Assembly: GCF_001905125.1 (NCBI RefSeq)
Contig: NZ_LWLE01000034.1
Location: 346,791 to 410,790 of the forward strand
Origin: Streptomyces sp. TSRI0281
GTDB lineage: Bacteria > Actinomycetota > Actinomycetes > Streptomycetales > Streptomycetaceae
DNA length: 64,000 nt
Reading direction: 5' to 3'
Part shown: piece after piece, positions 25,679 through 33,779 of the stretch
Layout: each line of letters begins with the position of its first letter
How positions within the stretch are numbered: the stretch's first letter is position 1
The notes under the pieces: generated by a model
Database searches by the model: none
What the model saw: only the letters and a program-made list of their open reading frames with translations
What the model was told of the DNA's origin: nothing
Program-made: the position numbers and the translations under genes

Positions 25679-27183
25679 ACGCCAGCCCCGCCGAGCCCCC
25701 CGCCGACGCCCCTTCCCCCGCCTCCGAGCCCGCCACTGCCGACGCCCCTTCCCCTTCCCCTGCCTCCGCGCCCGCCAGTGCCGACGCCCCTTCCCGCGCC
25801 TCCGAGCCCGAGCCCGCCGACGCCCCCGTCTGCCCGCACGCCTCCGCTGCCTCCGCCGACGCGCCCGCGCAGACCGACGCAGCTCCCGCCTCCGCCCCCG
25901 CCCCGTCCCCCGCCCCCGAACTCTTCACCTGGGAGTTCGCCACCGACCCGTACCCCGCCTACGCATGGCTCCGCGAGCAAAGCCCCGTACACCGGACGAC
26001 GCTGCCCAGCGGGGTCGATGCCTGGCTCGTGACGCGGTACGCGGACGCCAAGCAGGCCCTCGCCGACTCCCGGCTCTCCAAGAACCCGGCGCACCACGCC
26101 GGGCCGGCGCACGCCAAGGGGAAGACGGGCATCCCGGGGGAGCGCAAGGCGGAGCTGATGACGCATCTGCTGAACATCGACCCGCCGGACCACACCCGGC
26201 TGCGCCGGCTCGTCTCCAAGGCGTTCACTCCGCGCCGGGTCGCGGAGTTCGCGCCGCGCGTGCAGGAGCTGACGGACCGCCTCATCGACGACTTCATCGA
26301 GGAGGGGAAAGCGGACCTCATCCATGACTTGGCCTTCCCGCTCCCCATCTACGCCATCTGCGATCTGCTGGGGGTCCCGCGCGAGGACCAGGACGACTTC
26401 CGGGACTGGGCGGGCATGATGATCCGCCACGGCGGCGGCCCGCGCGGCGGGGTCGCCCGGTCGGTCAAGAAGATGCGCGGCTATCTCGCGGAGCTGATCC
26501 ACCGGAAGCGGGAGGGCCTGGGCGACGAGGGGGACGGCGACGATCTGATCTCGGGGCTGATCCGGGCCAGTGACCACGGCGAGCACCTCACCGAGAACGA
26601 GGCCGCGGCGATGGCCTTCATCCTTCTCTTCGCCGGATTCGAGACCACGGTCAACCTCATCGGCAACGGCACGTACGCCCTGCTGCGCCACCCCGAACAG
26701 CGCGCACTCCTTGAGCGTTCGCTCGACGCGGGGGAGAGCGGCCTGCTGGCCACGGGCATCGAGGAACTGCTGCGGTACGACGGACCGGTGGAGCTGGCCA
26801 CCTGGCGCTACGCCACCGAGGCGCTGACGCTCGGCGGACAGCAGGTCGCCGCGGGCGACCCCGTGCTCGTCGTGCTCGCCGCGGCCGACCGGGACCCGGA
26901 ACGGTTCGAGGACCCGGACCGGCTCGACCTCGCACGGAGTGACAATCAGCACCTCGGATACGGGCACGGCATCCACTACTGCCTGGGAGCACCGCTCGCC
27001 CGGCTGGAGGGACAGGCCGCTCTCGCTACGCTGCTGAAACGCCTTCCGGAGCTGCGACTTGCGGGAGAACCTGCCGATTTGCGGTGGCGTGGCGGGCTCA
27101 TCATGCGGGGATTGCGCACGCTCCCCGTGGAGTTCGAGCCGGGGCGGCGACTGGGCGAAGGTGACGCTGCGTCAACTCTGTGA
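25675..27183 (+). CDS. cytochrome P450 with low-complexity N-terminal extension
   Basis: 502 aa. The P450 core starts near residue 83 (LFTWEFATDPYPAYAWLREQ). I-helix LLFAGFETT, EELLRYDGPVELATWR for the ExxR region, and heme loop YGHGIHYCLG with Cys436. This is CYP107-like; by position it corresponds to CYP107U1 (SCO3099) of S. coelicolor as I remember it. The first about 82 residues are an Ala/Pro/Ser/Asp repeat, unusual for a soluble P450. The GTG start overlaps the STAND gene stop, and I see no better in-frame start nearer the core. Confidence 0.93.
   Translation: MNASPAEPPADAPSPASEPATADAPSPSPASAPASADAPSRASEPEPADAPVCPHASAASADAPAQTDAAPASAPAPSPAPELFTWEFATDPYPAYAWLREQSPVHRTTLPSGVDAWLVTRYADAKQALADSRLSKNPAHHAGPAHAKGKTGIPGERKAELMTHLLNIDPPDHTRLRRLVSKAFTPRRVAEFAPRVQELTDRLIDDFIEEGKADLIHDLAFPLPIYAICDLLGVPREDQDDFRDWAGMMIRHGGGPRGGVARSVKKMRGYLAELIHRKREGLGDEGDGDDLISGLIRASDHGEHLTENEAAAMAFILLFAGFETTVNLIGNGTYALLRHPEQRALLERSLDAGESGLLATGIEELLRYDGPVELATWRYATEALTLGGQQVAAGDPVLVVLAAADRDPERFEDPDRLDLARSDNQHLGYGHGIHYCLGAPLARLEGQAALATLLKRLPELRLAGEPADLRWRGGLIMRGLRTLPVEFEPGRRLGEGDAASTL
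25702..25866 (+). repeat. coding tandem repeat in the P450 N-terminus
   Basis: GCCGACGCCCCTTCCCC-type units of about 36-42 nt recur four times with partial fifth copies, coding ADAPSPASEPA-like peptides. Confidence 0.8.
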
Positions 27184-27323
27184 CTTTCACGTGATCTCCG
27201 CTGCATCGACTTGTGACACACGTTCGAGTCCCGCTAGGTTCACCGTTCGACGCATCAGTCGGGCGTCGGATGACTCGTCAACCACTCAGTACCCACTCGT
27301 CAGTCGCACGGAAGGCAAATCCC

Positions 27324-28301
27324 ATGGGCTCCGCGAACGGCAGGCACCGTCGCCCTCGCCAGGCACCCGCCATCGTCGTCGCCGCGGGCGTGACGGGATC
27401 GGCCATCGCGATTCCGCTGCTCGGCGCGACCGGCGCACACGCCGCCGACGCCTCGACCTGGGACCGGGTCGCGGAGTGCGAGAGCGGCGGCATGTGGAGT
27501 GCCGACCTCGGTAACGGCTTCTACGGCGGGCTCCAGTTCTCGCAGGACACCTGGTCGGCGTACGGCGGCACGGCGTTCGCGGCCCGGGCCGACCTCGCCA
27601 GCCGTTCGCAGCAGATCTCCGTCGCGGAGAAGGTCCTGGACGACCAGGGCCCGAAGGCGTGGCCCAGCTGTGCGGTGATCTCCGGACTCGCGGTGGACGG
27701 TGCCCTGCCGGGCGTCGACCCGGGCGGCACGCCGTCCGCCGATCCGTCGGACACGGCGACCCCGTCGGCCGACGGCAGTGCGGACGGTGATAAGGGGGAC
27801 GCGGCGGGCGAAGCGGACGCGGGCGACGCGCCCGGCGAGGCCGCCGACCCCTCGACCACCCCTTCCACCCCGGACGGGACCCCTTCCCCGACGAAGCCCA
27901 AGGGTTCCGCGAAGCCCGAGGACTCCTCGGCACCCGAGGACTCCGCGGCGCCTGACGCCTCGAAGGACACGGACCGCAACGGCGGCAAGCACCGGGGCAC
28001 ACCCGCTCCCGAGGGGAGCCGGGCGGCGGACGGTGACGACGGGCGCGAGTCCGGCCGGCACGCGTCCCGCGGCGACGGCGAGGCTCGCGACGGCGGGGCG
28101 GAGCGGGCCGGCAGCGACTACACCGTCCGGCCGGGCGACAGTCTCTGGGCGATTGCTGACGCACAGAAACTCTCCGGCGGATGGGCCGCGCTGTACGAGG
28201 CCAACAAGGACGCACTCGGCTCGGACCCGGACCTGATCCTGCCCGGCCAGAACCTGGATCTGGACCTCGGCAAGCGCCCCGAGGACGCCGCGGTCAACTG
28301 A
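27324..28301 (+). CDS. resuscitation-promoting factor with LysM domain
   Basis: 325 aa from ATG 27324 (GGAAGG 8 nt upstream). Signal peptide to about residue 41 (AIAIPLLGATGAHAA), an Rpf lysozyme-like domain at 43-115 with catalytic Glu53 in AECESGGMW, then a long Thr/Ser/Pro/Asp-rich linker, and a C-terminal LysM (YTVRPGDSLWAIADAQKLSG, ending PDLILPGQNLDLD). Cell-wall hydrolase that helps spore germination and regrowth. Its neighbour downstream is a second Rpf; unlike that gene it has no visible riboswitch. A hairpin follows its stop. Confidence 0.95.
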   Translation: MGSANGRHRRPRQAPAIVVAAGVTGSAIAIPLLGATGAHAADASTWDRVAECESGGMWSADLGNGFYGGLQFSQDTWSAYGGTAFAARADLASRSQQISVAEKVLDDQGPKAWPSCAVISGLAVDGALPGVDPGGTPSADPSDTATPSADGSADGDKGDAAGEADAGDAPGEAADPSTTPSTPDGTPSPTKPKGSAKPEDSSAPEDSAAPDASKDTDRNGGKHRGTPAPEGSRAADGDDGRESGRHASRGDGEARDGGAERAGSDYTVRPGDSLWAIADAQKLSGGWAALYEANKDALGSDPDLILPGQNLDLDLGKRPEDAAVN

Positions 28302-28317
28302 TCGCGTAGGGGAAAAC

Positions 28318-28334
28318 ACCCCGAAAACCGGGGT
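28318..28334 (+). terminator. small hairpin after the first rpf gene
   Basis: ACCCCG-AAAAC-CGGGGT, 17 nt after the stop codon. Short stem without U tract; probable terminator. Confidence 0.5.
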
Positions 28335-28557
28335 AGTTCAGGGGCCTATGTCCACTTATGCGTAAGTGAGACATGGGTCTCTTTGCTTCAACTGGCGTGT
28401 CTCGTCCGCCGGATCCGTCCACATTGCCCCCGACCTGCGAAAACGTCTCTTCGGTGAGGGCAAGTAAGGGGCGATTGACCGGTATGTCCATCTTTGAATG
28501 TGGGGGTTGCCTGTGTTTACGGTCGGAACCGCTCGCACCGCGGGCCCCGTCGATCGT

Positions 28558-28760
28558 CACGCCGAATCCTGCCGTCGGTCGAAGGGAACAGACGCGTAAA
28601 GCGCCGTAGGCAGGAGCGGGGGACCCAGGTAAGCGCCGGGCCCGGTCGTCTCGTCCCGTACGAGAGTGATCAGGACCGGCTTGGGGTGAAGTCGCGTGCT
28701 AGGACGTGCGACCGGGCAACTCACTTGGCCCGAACCCGACAGCTCACCTCGTAGGCGTCG
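28558..28760 (+). ncRNA. cyclic di-AMP riboswitch (ydaO/yuaA class)
   Basis: Conserved landmarks in order: ACGCC opening strand (28559), GAAGGGAAC, AGGAGCGGGGGACCCA, TTGGGGTGAAGTCGCG, GGGCAACTCAC, CCCGAACCCGACAGCTCACC, and closing GTAGGCGT (28751-28758). This matches the ydaO aptamer. In Streptomyces this class is known upstream of rpfA, where c-di-AMP binding lowers expression of the cell-wall hydrolase. The Rpf start codon is 18 nt after the aptamer, so the switch region lies in or just after the closing helix. A possible promoter, TTGAAT-18-TACGGT, is at 28494-28523. Confidence 0.92.
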
Positions 28761-28775
28761 GTGAGGGGAAGTTCC

Positions 28776-29507
28776 ATGCTGCTTCACAGCAAGGGTAAGC
28801 ACCGCCGCCCGTCCAAGGTCGTCCGTGTCGCCACGCTCGCCGGTGTCGCCGGTGCCGCCGTCGCCGTCCCGCTGATGGGTGCGACCGGCGCCTCCGCCGC
28901 CTCCGTCTCCACGTGGGACGCCGTCGCCCAGTGCGAGTCCGGTGGCAACTGGTCCATCAACACCGGCAACGGCTACTACGGCGGTCTGCAGTTCTCGCAG
29001 TCCAGCTGGGCCGCCGCCGGCGGTACGCAGTACGCCGCCCGTGCCGACCTGGCCTCCAAGTCCCAGCAGATCGCCACCGCCGAGAAGCTTCTCGACATGC
29101 AGGGCCCCGGCGCCTGGGCCTGTGCCGGTGCCGGCAACCTGAGCAACGACGGTGTGGACCCGGGCGTCGACACCGGCTCCGGCCAGAGCGAGGCCAAGCA
29201 GCAGCAGGCCCAGCCGCAGCAGCAGGCTCAGCCGAAGCAGCAGGAGCGCAAGGCCGAGCAGCCCGCCTCGCGCAGCGAGCAGCGCACCGCCCCGAAGGCC
29301 GGGACCCCGAAGACCGTCACGACCCCGACCGGCCAGAAGGTCGCCAAGGGTGACGGCGAGTACAAGGTGAAGTCCGGCGACACCCTGAGCAAGATCGCTC
29401 ACAAGGAAGGCGTCAAGGGCGGCTGGCAGAAGGTGTTCAAGCTCAACGGCGACATCGTCAAGGACGCCGACCTGATCTTCCCGGGTCAGCAGCTCCACCT
29501 GAAGTAG
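28776..29507 (+). CDS. rpfA: resuscitation-promoting factor RpfA (Rpf plus LysM)
   Basis: 243 aa from ATG 28776 with GAGGGGAAG upstream. Signal peptide ending GATGASAA, Rpf domain (about 43-120) with catalytic Glu54 in AQCESGGNW and GYYGGLQFSQSSW, a Gln/Lys/Ala-rich linker, then LysM (YKVKSGDTLSKIAHKEGVKG, ending LIFPGQQLHLK). Secreted muralytic enzyme. Position between another rpf gene and eno, together with the c-di-AMP riboswitch in its leader, fits rpfA of S. coelicolor. Strong terminator downstream. Confidence 0.95.
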   Translation: MLLHSKGKHRRPSKVVRVATLAGVAGAAVAVPLMGATGASAASVSTWDAVAQCESGGNWSINTGNGYYGGLQFSQSSWAAAGGTQYAARADLASKSQQIATAEKLLDMQGPGAWACAGAGNLSNDGVDPGVDTGSGQSEAKQQQAQPQQQAQPKQQERKAEQPASRSEQRTAPKAGTPKTVTTPTGQKVAKGDGEYKVKSGDTLSKIAHKEGVKGGWQKVFKLNGDIVKDADLIFPGQQLHLK

Positions 29508-29568
29508 TCCGGCACACGGCTTCTCCTCCCCCGAGGCGGATGTCCGGCGGCATCCTCCTCGGCCGGTT

Positions 29569-29610
29569 CCCCGGCCCGGCGCACTCTCCCCCGTGCGCGC
29601 CGGGCCGGGG
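29569..29610 (+). terminator. strong terminator after rpfA
   Basis: Arms CCCCGGCCCGGCGCAC and GTGCGCGCCGGGCCGGGG pair with a two-base bulge. In the rest of the 318-base gap before eno I see only a TAGGCT -10-like box at 29759-29764 for the eno promoter. Confidence 0.85.
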
Positions 29611-29825
29611 TTCTTGCGCGGTGGCCCGCGCCGCAATCGTTCAACCCTTGTAGTTACCGGTCAGTAAATTTCTGGACCTTCGTCCTGTATTGCACGGCCT
29701 TGGGTCCTTTTTCGTCCCAGGAGACGGGCGGTCGGCCGCCCGATCGGGCCGGGCCGGTTAGGCTCATGTCGCAAGGCCGTAGTGACCCTGCACCACCAGC
29801 GTCATATCCCAGAAGGAGATGCCTC

Positions 29826-31106
29826 GTGCCGTCCATCGACGTCGTCGTAGCCAGGGAAATCCTCGACTCCCGGGGAAACCCCACGGTCGAGGTCGAGGTT
29901 GGCCTCGACGACGGCAGCACGGGACGTGCTGCTGTTCCGTCCGGCGCCTCCACCGGTGCGTTCGAGGCCATTGAGCTTCGCGACGGAGACCCCAACCGCT
30001 ACCAGGGCAAGGGCGTCGAGAAGGCGGTCCTCGCCGTCATCGAGCAGATCGGCCCGGAGCTCGTCGGTTATGACGCCACCGAGCAGCGCCTCATCGACCA
30101 GGCGATGTTCGACCTGGACGCCACCGAGAACAAGGCGTCGCTCGGCGCCAACGCCATCCTCGGCGTCTCGCTGGCCGTCGCCCACGCCGCGTCCGAGGCG
30201 TCCGACCTGCCGCTCTTCCGCTACCTCGGCGGCCCGAACGCGCACCTGCTGCCCGTTCCGATGATGAACATCCTGAACGGCGGCTCGCACGCCGACTCCA
30301 ACGTGGACATCCAGGAGTTCATGATCGCCCCGATCGGCGCGGAGTCCTTCTCCGAGGCCCTGCGCTGGGGCGCGGAGATCTACCACACGCTGAAGAAGGT
30401 CCTGAAGACCAAGGGCCTGTCCACCGGACTCGGCGACGAGGGCGGCTTCGCCCCGAACCTGGAGTCCAACCGCGCCGCCCTGGACCTCATCGTCGAGGCC
30501 ATCAAGGAGGCCGGTTACGTCCCCGGCCGCGACATCGGGCTCGCGCTCGACGTCGCCGCGTCGGAGTTCTACAAGGACGGCTCGTACGAGTTCGAGGGCA
30601 AGTCCCGCTCGGCCGCCGAGATGACCGAGTACTACGAGGAGCTCGTCTCCGCGTACCCGCTGGTCTCCATCGAGGACCCGCTGTACGAGGACGACTGGGC
30701 CGGCTGGAAGGTCATCACCGACAAGCTCGGCGCCAAGGTGCAGATCGTCGGCGACGACCTCTTCGTCACCAACCCGGAGCGCCTGGCCCGCGGCATCGAG
30801 GAGGGCTCCGCGAACGCCCTGCTCGTCAAGGTCAACCAGATCGGTTCGCTGACCGAGACCCTGGACGCCGTCGAGCTGGCCCAGCGCAACGGCTTCAAGT
30901 GCATGATGTCGCACCGTTCCGGTGAGACCGAGGACGTCACCATCGCCGACCTCGCCGTCGCCGTGAACTGCGGTCAGATCAAGACCGGCGCCCCGGCCCG
31001 CTCGGACCGTGTCGCCAAGTACAACCAGCTGCTGCGCATCGAGGAGATCCTCGACGACGCCGCGGTGTACGCGGGCCGCTCGGCGTTCCCGCGCTTCAAG
31101 GGCTGA
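29826..31106 (+). CDS. eno: enolase
   Basis: 426 aa, normal length. GTG start with AGAAGGAG 7 nt upstream; the open frame extends to 29700 but the protein begins PSIDVVVAREILDSRGNPTV. Enolase hallmarks: GAIEIR-like AIELRDGD, GDEGGFAPN, SIEDPL, GDDLFVTN, the signature LLVKVNQIGSLTET, and SHRSGETED. Converts 2-phosphoglycerate to phosphoenolpyruvate; also part of the RNA degradosome in some bacteria. Confidence 0.98.
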   Translation: MPSIDVVVAREILDSRGNPTVEVEVGLDDGSTGRAAVPSGASTGAFEAIELRDGDPNRYQGKGVEKAVLAVIEQIGPELVGYDATEQRLIDQAMFDLDATENKASLGANAILGVSLAVAHAASEASDLPLFRYLGGPNAHLLPVPMMNILNGGSHADSNVDIQEFMIAPIGAESFSEALRWGAEIYHTLKKVLKTKGLSTGLGDEGGFAPNLESNRAALDLIVEAIKEAGYVPGRDIGLALDVAASEFYKDGSYEFEGKSRSAAEMTEYYEELVSAYPLVSIEDPLYEDDWAGWKVITDKLGAKVQIVGDDLFVTNPERLARGIEEGSANALLVKVNQIGSLTETLDAVELAQRNGFKCMMSHRSGETEDVTIADLAVAVNCGQIKTGAPARSDRVAKYNQLLRIEEILDDAAVYAGRSAFPRFKG

Positions 31107-31121
31107 TACCCCGGCACCCGG

Positions 31122-31138
31122 GGGCCGGTCACCGGCCC
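31122..31138 (+). terminator. short hairpin after eno
   Basis: GGGCCGG-TCA-CCGGCCC, 15 nt after the enolase stop. Compact GC stem; probable terminator or attenuator before divIC. Confidence 0.45.
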
Positions 31139-31231
31139 TTCGGGGGTTCCAGGCACCAGCCTCCGTCCGTCCCCGCACTCGGTCCCGTACCGTGTGCGGG
31201 GACGGACGTGCGTAATGGGGAGGCGGGAGAC

Positions 31232-31702
31232 ATGGCCGGGAAGAACCGCGACCGGTTCTCCACCGCGACCAGGCTGCGACTGCTCGGTGAGCAGACCGCG
31301 GCCCGCGTCTACCGGTCCCAGAACCGCCGCCAGGCGCACCGCTCCCGGCTCACCGGCCGGGCCGCGTTCCTGGCCCTGATCGTCTGCTCCCTGGTGGTCG
31401 CGCTCGCGTACCCCATGCGGCAGTACGTCTCCCAGCGCGACGAGATCGCCGATCAGGAGCGGCTGTCCCAGGAGGCGGGCCGGCGGACCGAGGAACTGCG
31501 CGACGAGAAGGCGCGGCTCCAGGACGACGCGTACATCAGGCGACTGGCCCGGGAGCACCTCCACTACGTACTCCCCGGGGAGACCGGCTACACGGTGGCC
31601 GATCCCGACGCGGCCGAGGACCGCCGCGGAGAGCCGGGCGCGGCGGACCGCCCCTGGCATTCGAACCTCTGGGACGGCGTGGACACCGCCGACCGCGACT
31701 GA
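31232..31702 (+). CDS. divIC: septum formation initiator DivIC (FtsB family)
   Basis: 156 aa from ATG 31232 (GGGAG upstream). A basic cytoplasmic N-terminus, one membrane helix (AAFLALIVCSLVVALAYPM), then an extracytoplasmic coiled coil (YVSQRDEIADQERLSQEAGR) and the conserved ARLQDDAYIRRLAREHLHYV before a short acidic tail. This is the FtsB/DivIC pattern. Works with FtsL and DivIB/FtsQ at the division septum. Located after eno as in other actinobacteria. Confidence 0.93.
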   Translation: MAGKNRDRFSTATRLRLLGEQTAARVYRSQNRRQAHRSRLTGRAAFLALIVCSLVVALAYPMRQYVSQRDEIADQERLSQEAGRRTEELRDEKARLQDDAYIRRLAREHLHYVLPGETGYTVADPDAAEDRRGEPGAADRPWHSNLWDGVDTADRD

Positions 31703-31720
31703 CCCGTTTCCGGGCCGCGG

Positions 31721-31814
31721 TTTTCGAGCGGAGGCTTCGAGCGGCACCCTTGAGCAGCACCTTCCGAGCATCATTTTTCGAGCAGCACCTTTCGAGCAAA
31801 CGTCGAGCAGAACC
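31721..31814. repeat. about seven degenerate copies of TTCGAGCAGCACC
   Basis: A run of 12-15 nt units (TTTTCGAGCGGAGGC, TTCGAGCGGCACCC, TTGAGCAGCACC, TTTCGAGCAGCACC and others) fills the gap between divIC and the DUF501 gene, ending 9 nt before that start codon. Confidence 0.75.
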
Positions 31815-31823
31815 TAGGCAGGC

Positions 31824-32381
31824 ATGGAAACGCCCCCTCCGCAGACCGAGTCCACCACGCCCACCGACGCGGACATCGCCGCGTTCGAGCAGCAGCTCGG
31901 CCGCCCGCCGCGCGGGCTGCGGGCCATCGCGCACCGTTGCCCGTGCGGCAACCCGGACGTGGTCGAGACGCAGCCCCGTCTGGAGGACGGCACGCCGTTC
32001 CCGACGACGTACTACCTGACCTGTCCGCGTGCGGCGTCGGCGATCGGGACGCTGGAGGCCAATGGGGTCATGAAGGAGATGACCGAGCGGCTCCAGTCCG
32101 ACCCCGAGCTGGCAGCGGCCTACCGCGGGGCGCACGAGGACTACCTCGCCCGCCGTGACGCCATCGAGGTCCTGGAGGGCTTCCCGAGCGCGGGCGGCAT
32201 GCCGGACCGGGTGAAGTGCCTGCACGTCCTGGTCGGTCACTCCCTGGCCGCGGGCCCCGGAGTGAACCCGCTCGGCGACGAGGCGATCGCGATGCTGCCC
32301 GAGTGGTGGGCGAAGGGCCCGTGCGTCACGCCGTGCGAGGCGTCCTCCGACGCGCCGACCGGCGAGGGGGCGGGCCGGTGA
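31824..32381 (+). CDS. DUF501 domain protein
   Basis: 185 aa. Matches the actinobacterial DUF501 family: FEQQLGRPPRGLRAIAHRCPC, PDVVETQPRLEDGTPFPTTY, YLTCPRAASAIGTLEANGVM, then RVKCLHVLVGHSLAAGPGVN and PEWW. Three conserved Cys and a His suggest metal binding (inference). Regularly found between divIC and ppx/gppA; function unknown. Its stop overlaps the ppx start. Confidence 0.9.
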   Translation: METPPPQTESTTPTDADIAAFEQQLGRPPRGLRAIAHRCPCGNPDVVETQPRLEDGTPFPTTYYLTCPRAASAIGTLEANGVMKEMTERLQSDPELAAAYRGAHEDYLARRDAIEVLEGFPSAGGMPDRVKCLHVLVGHSLAAGPGVNPLGDEAIAMLPEWWAKGPCVTPCEASSDAPTGEGAGR

Positions 32382-33331
32382 CCCGGGTCGCCGCCATCGA
32401 CTGCGGGACCAACTCCATCCGGCTGCTCGTCGCCGACGCGGACCCCGCCACCGGCGAGATCGTCGAGCTCGACCGGCGGATGCAGATCGTCCGGCTCGGC
32501 CAGGGCGTCGACCGGACCGGCCGGCTCGCCCCCGAGGCGCTGGAGCGCACCTTCGCCGCCTGCCGTGAGTACGCGGCGGTGATCAAGGAGCTCGGCGCCG
32601 AACGCGTCCGCTTCGTCGCCACGTCCGCCTCGCGCGACGCCGAGAACAGCGACGAGTTCGTCCGCGGCGTCCTGGACATCCTGGGCGTCGAGCCGGAGGT
32701 GATCAGCGGCGACCAGGAGGCCGAGCTCTCCTTCCTCGGCGCCACCAAGGAACTGGCCGGCGGCGACCACCTCGCCAAGCCCTACCTCGTGGTCGACATC
32801 GGCGGCGGCTCCACCGAGTTCGTCGTCGGCGACGACGAGGTCCGTGCCGCCCGTTCCGTGGACATCGGCTGTGTACGGATGACGGAGCGCCATCTCGTAC
32901 GCGACGGAGTCGTCGTCGACCCGCCCACCCTCGGCGCGGTCACCGCGATCCGTGCGGACATCGACGCCGCGCTGGACCTCGCGCAGGAGACCGTCCCGAT
33001 CGGTGAGGCCGCCACCCTCGTCGGCCTGGCCGGCACGGTCACCACGGTGGCCGCGATCGCGCTGGGGCTCACGGAGTACGACCCGGCGGCCATCCACCAC
33101 TCCCGGATCTCCTTCGAGCAGGTCCAGGAGATCACCGGACGCCTGCTCTCCTCGACGCACGAGGAGCGTGCGGCGATCCCCGCGATGCACCCCGGCCGGG
33201 TCGACGTGATCACCTCCGGAGCGCTCGTCCTGCTCGCCGTGATGAAGCGGACCGGGGCTCAGGAGGTCGTCGTCAGCGAACACGACATCCTGGACGGCAT
33301 CGCCTGGTCGGCGGCGTCGCACGCCGGCTGA
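32378..33331 (+). CDS. ppx: Ppx/GppA exopolyphosphatase family protein
   Basis: 317 aa from GTG 32378, overlapping the DUF501 stop. ASKHA fold: AAIDCGTNSIRLLV, then TSASRDAEN, VVDIGGGSTEFV, and LAGTVTTVAAI. This is the short one-module Ppx2 form of actinobacteria. Degrades polyphosphate or pppGpp. Conserved operon with DUF501 and divIC. Confidence 0.92.
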   Translation: MTRVAAIDCGTNSIRLLVADADPATGEIVELDRRMQIVRLGQGVDRTGRLAPEALERTFAACREYAAVIKELGAERVRFVATSASRDAENSDEFVRGVLDILGVEPEVISGDQEAELSFLGATKELAGGDHLAKPYLVVDIGGGSTEFVVGDDEVRAARSVDIGCVRMTERHLVRDGVVVDPPTLGAVTAIRADIDAALDLAQETVPIGEAATLVGLAGTVTTVAAIALGLTEYDPAAIHHSRISFEQVQEITGRLLSSTHEERAAIPAMHPGRVDVITSGALVLLAVMKRTGAQEVVVSEHDILDGIAWSAASHAG

Positions 33332-33779
33332 CGCAGAGGGTGCGCGGCCCGCGCTCACCGGCAGCTCAAACGCACCGTCGCCTGCCCCTTTGAGCCGTCG
33401 ACGGGCCCCGTGGGCGGTCCGGAGGGCCCCTTCGGGGGCGCGCCGCGACGAAGTTCGTGAACTTCTTCACAAGGAATTCGGCCCCGTTGGGCGCAGTTCG
33501 GCACCCAAGGGGCCGTGCGGGTCGCGCGGCGGGGCTCGCGGAGGGGTCGGGGGCGCGTTCCGGGCGTGTTGCGCGCGGATGAATCAGGGGGGTGGTTTGC
33601 CCGGCATCAAGGGCCAAGGGCCAGCTCACAAGCGGTGAACAACGTTCGCCACCGCCTGGTGGTTCCCCCGCGACATCATGACCTGGGTCACGTGGGCGGC
33701 GAAGTGTAGCAGAGGTGGCCCGATACCTTGTGAAGGGGCTCACGAGCACCCCCTCGGAGGGGGGTGGATACTCGATGGC
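33332..33779. other. 448-base intergenic region with redox operator
   Basis: No gene seen. It holds the Rex-like site listed separately. A weaker look-alike, GGTGAACAACGTTCGCC at 33634-33650, has arms one base further apart. The ribosome site for ndh (GGAGGGGGG) is at 33755-33764. The rest is GC-rich spacer. Confidence 0.6.
33455..33472. promoter_or_regulatory. Rex operator (redox-sensing)
   Basis: TCGTGAACTTCTTCACAA differs from the Rex consensus TTGTGAACGCGTTCACAA at one base in each arm plus the free centre. Rex senses NADH/NAD+ in Streptomyces and is known to control respiratory genes. The downstream ndh gene is a fitting target. The site is far from the ndh start (about 308 bp), so a long leader is implied. 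Confidence 0.7.

Noticed and set aside
27221..27234. GTTCGAGTCCCGC resembling a tRNA T arm
   Set aside because: No acceptor or anticodon arm around it; chance, not a tRNA fragment or attachment site.
33634..33650. Second Rex operator GGTGAACAACGTTCGCC
   Set aside because: Arms are one base too far apart and the right arm is poor; kept only as a remark.
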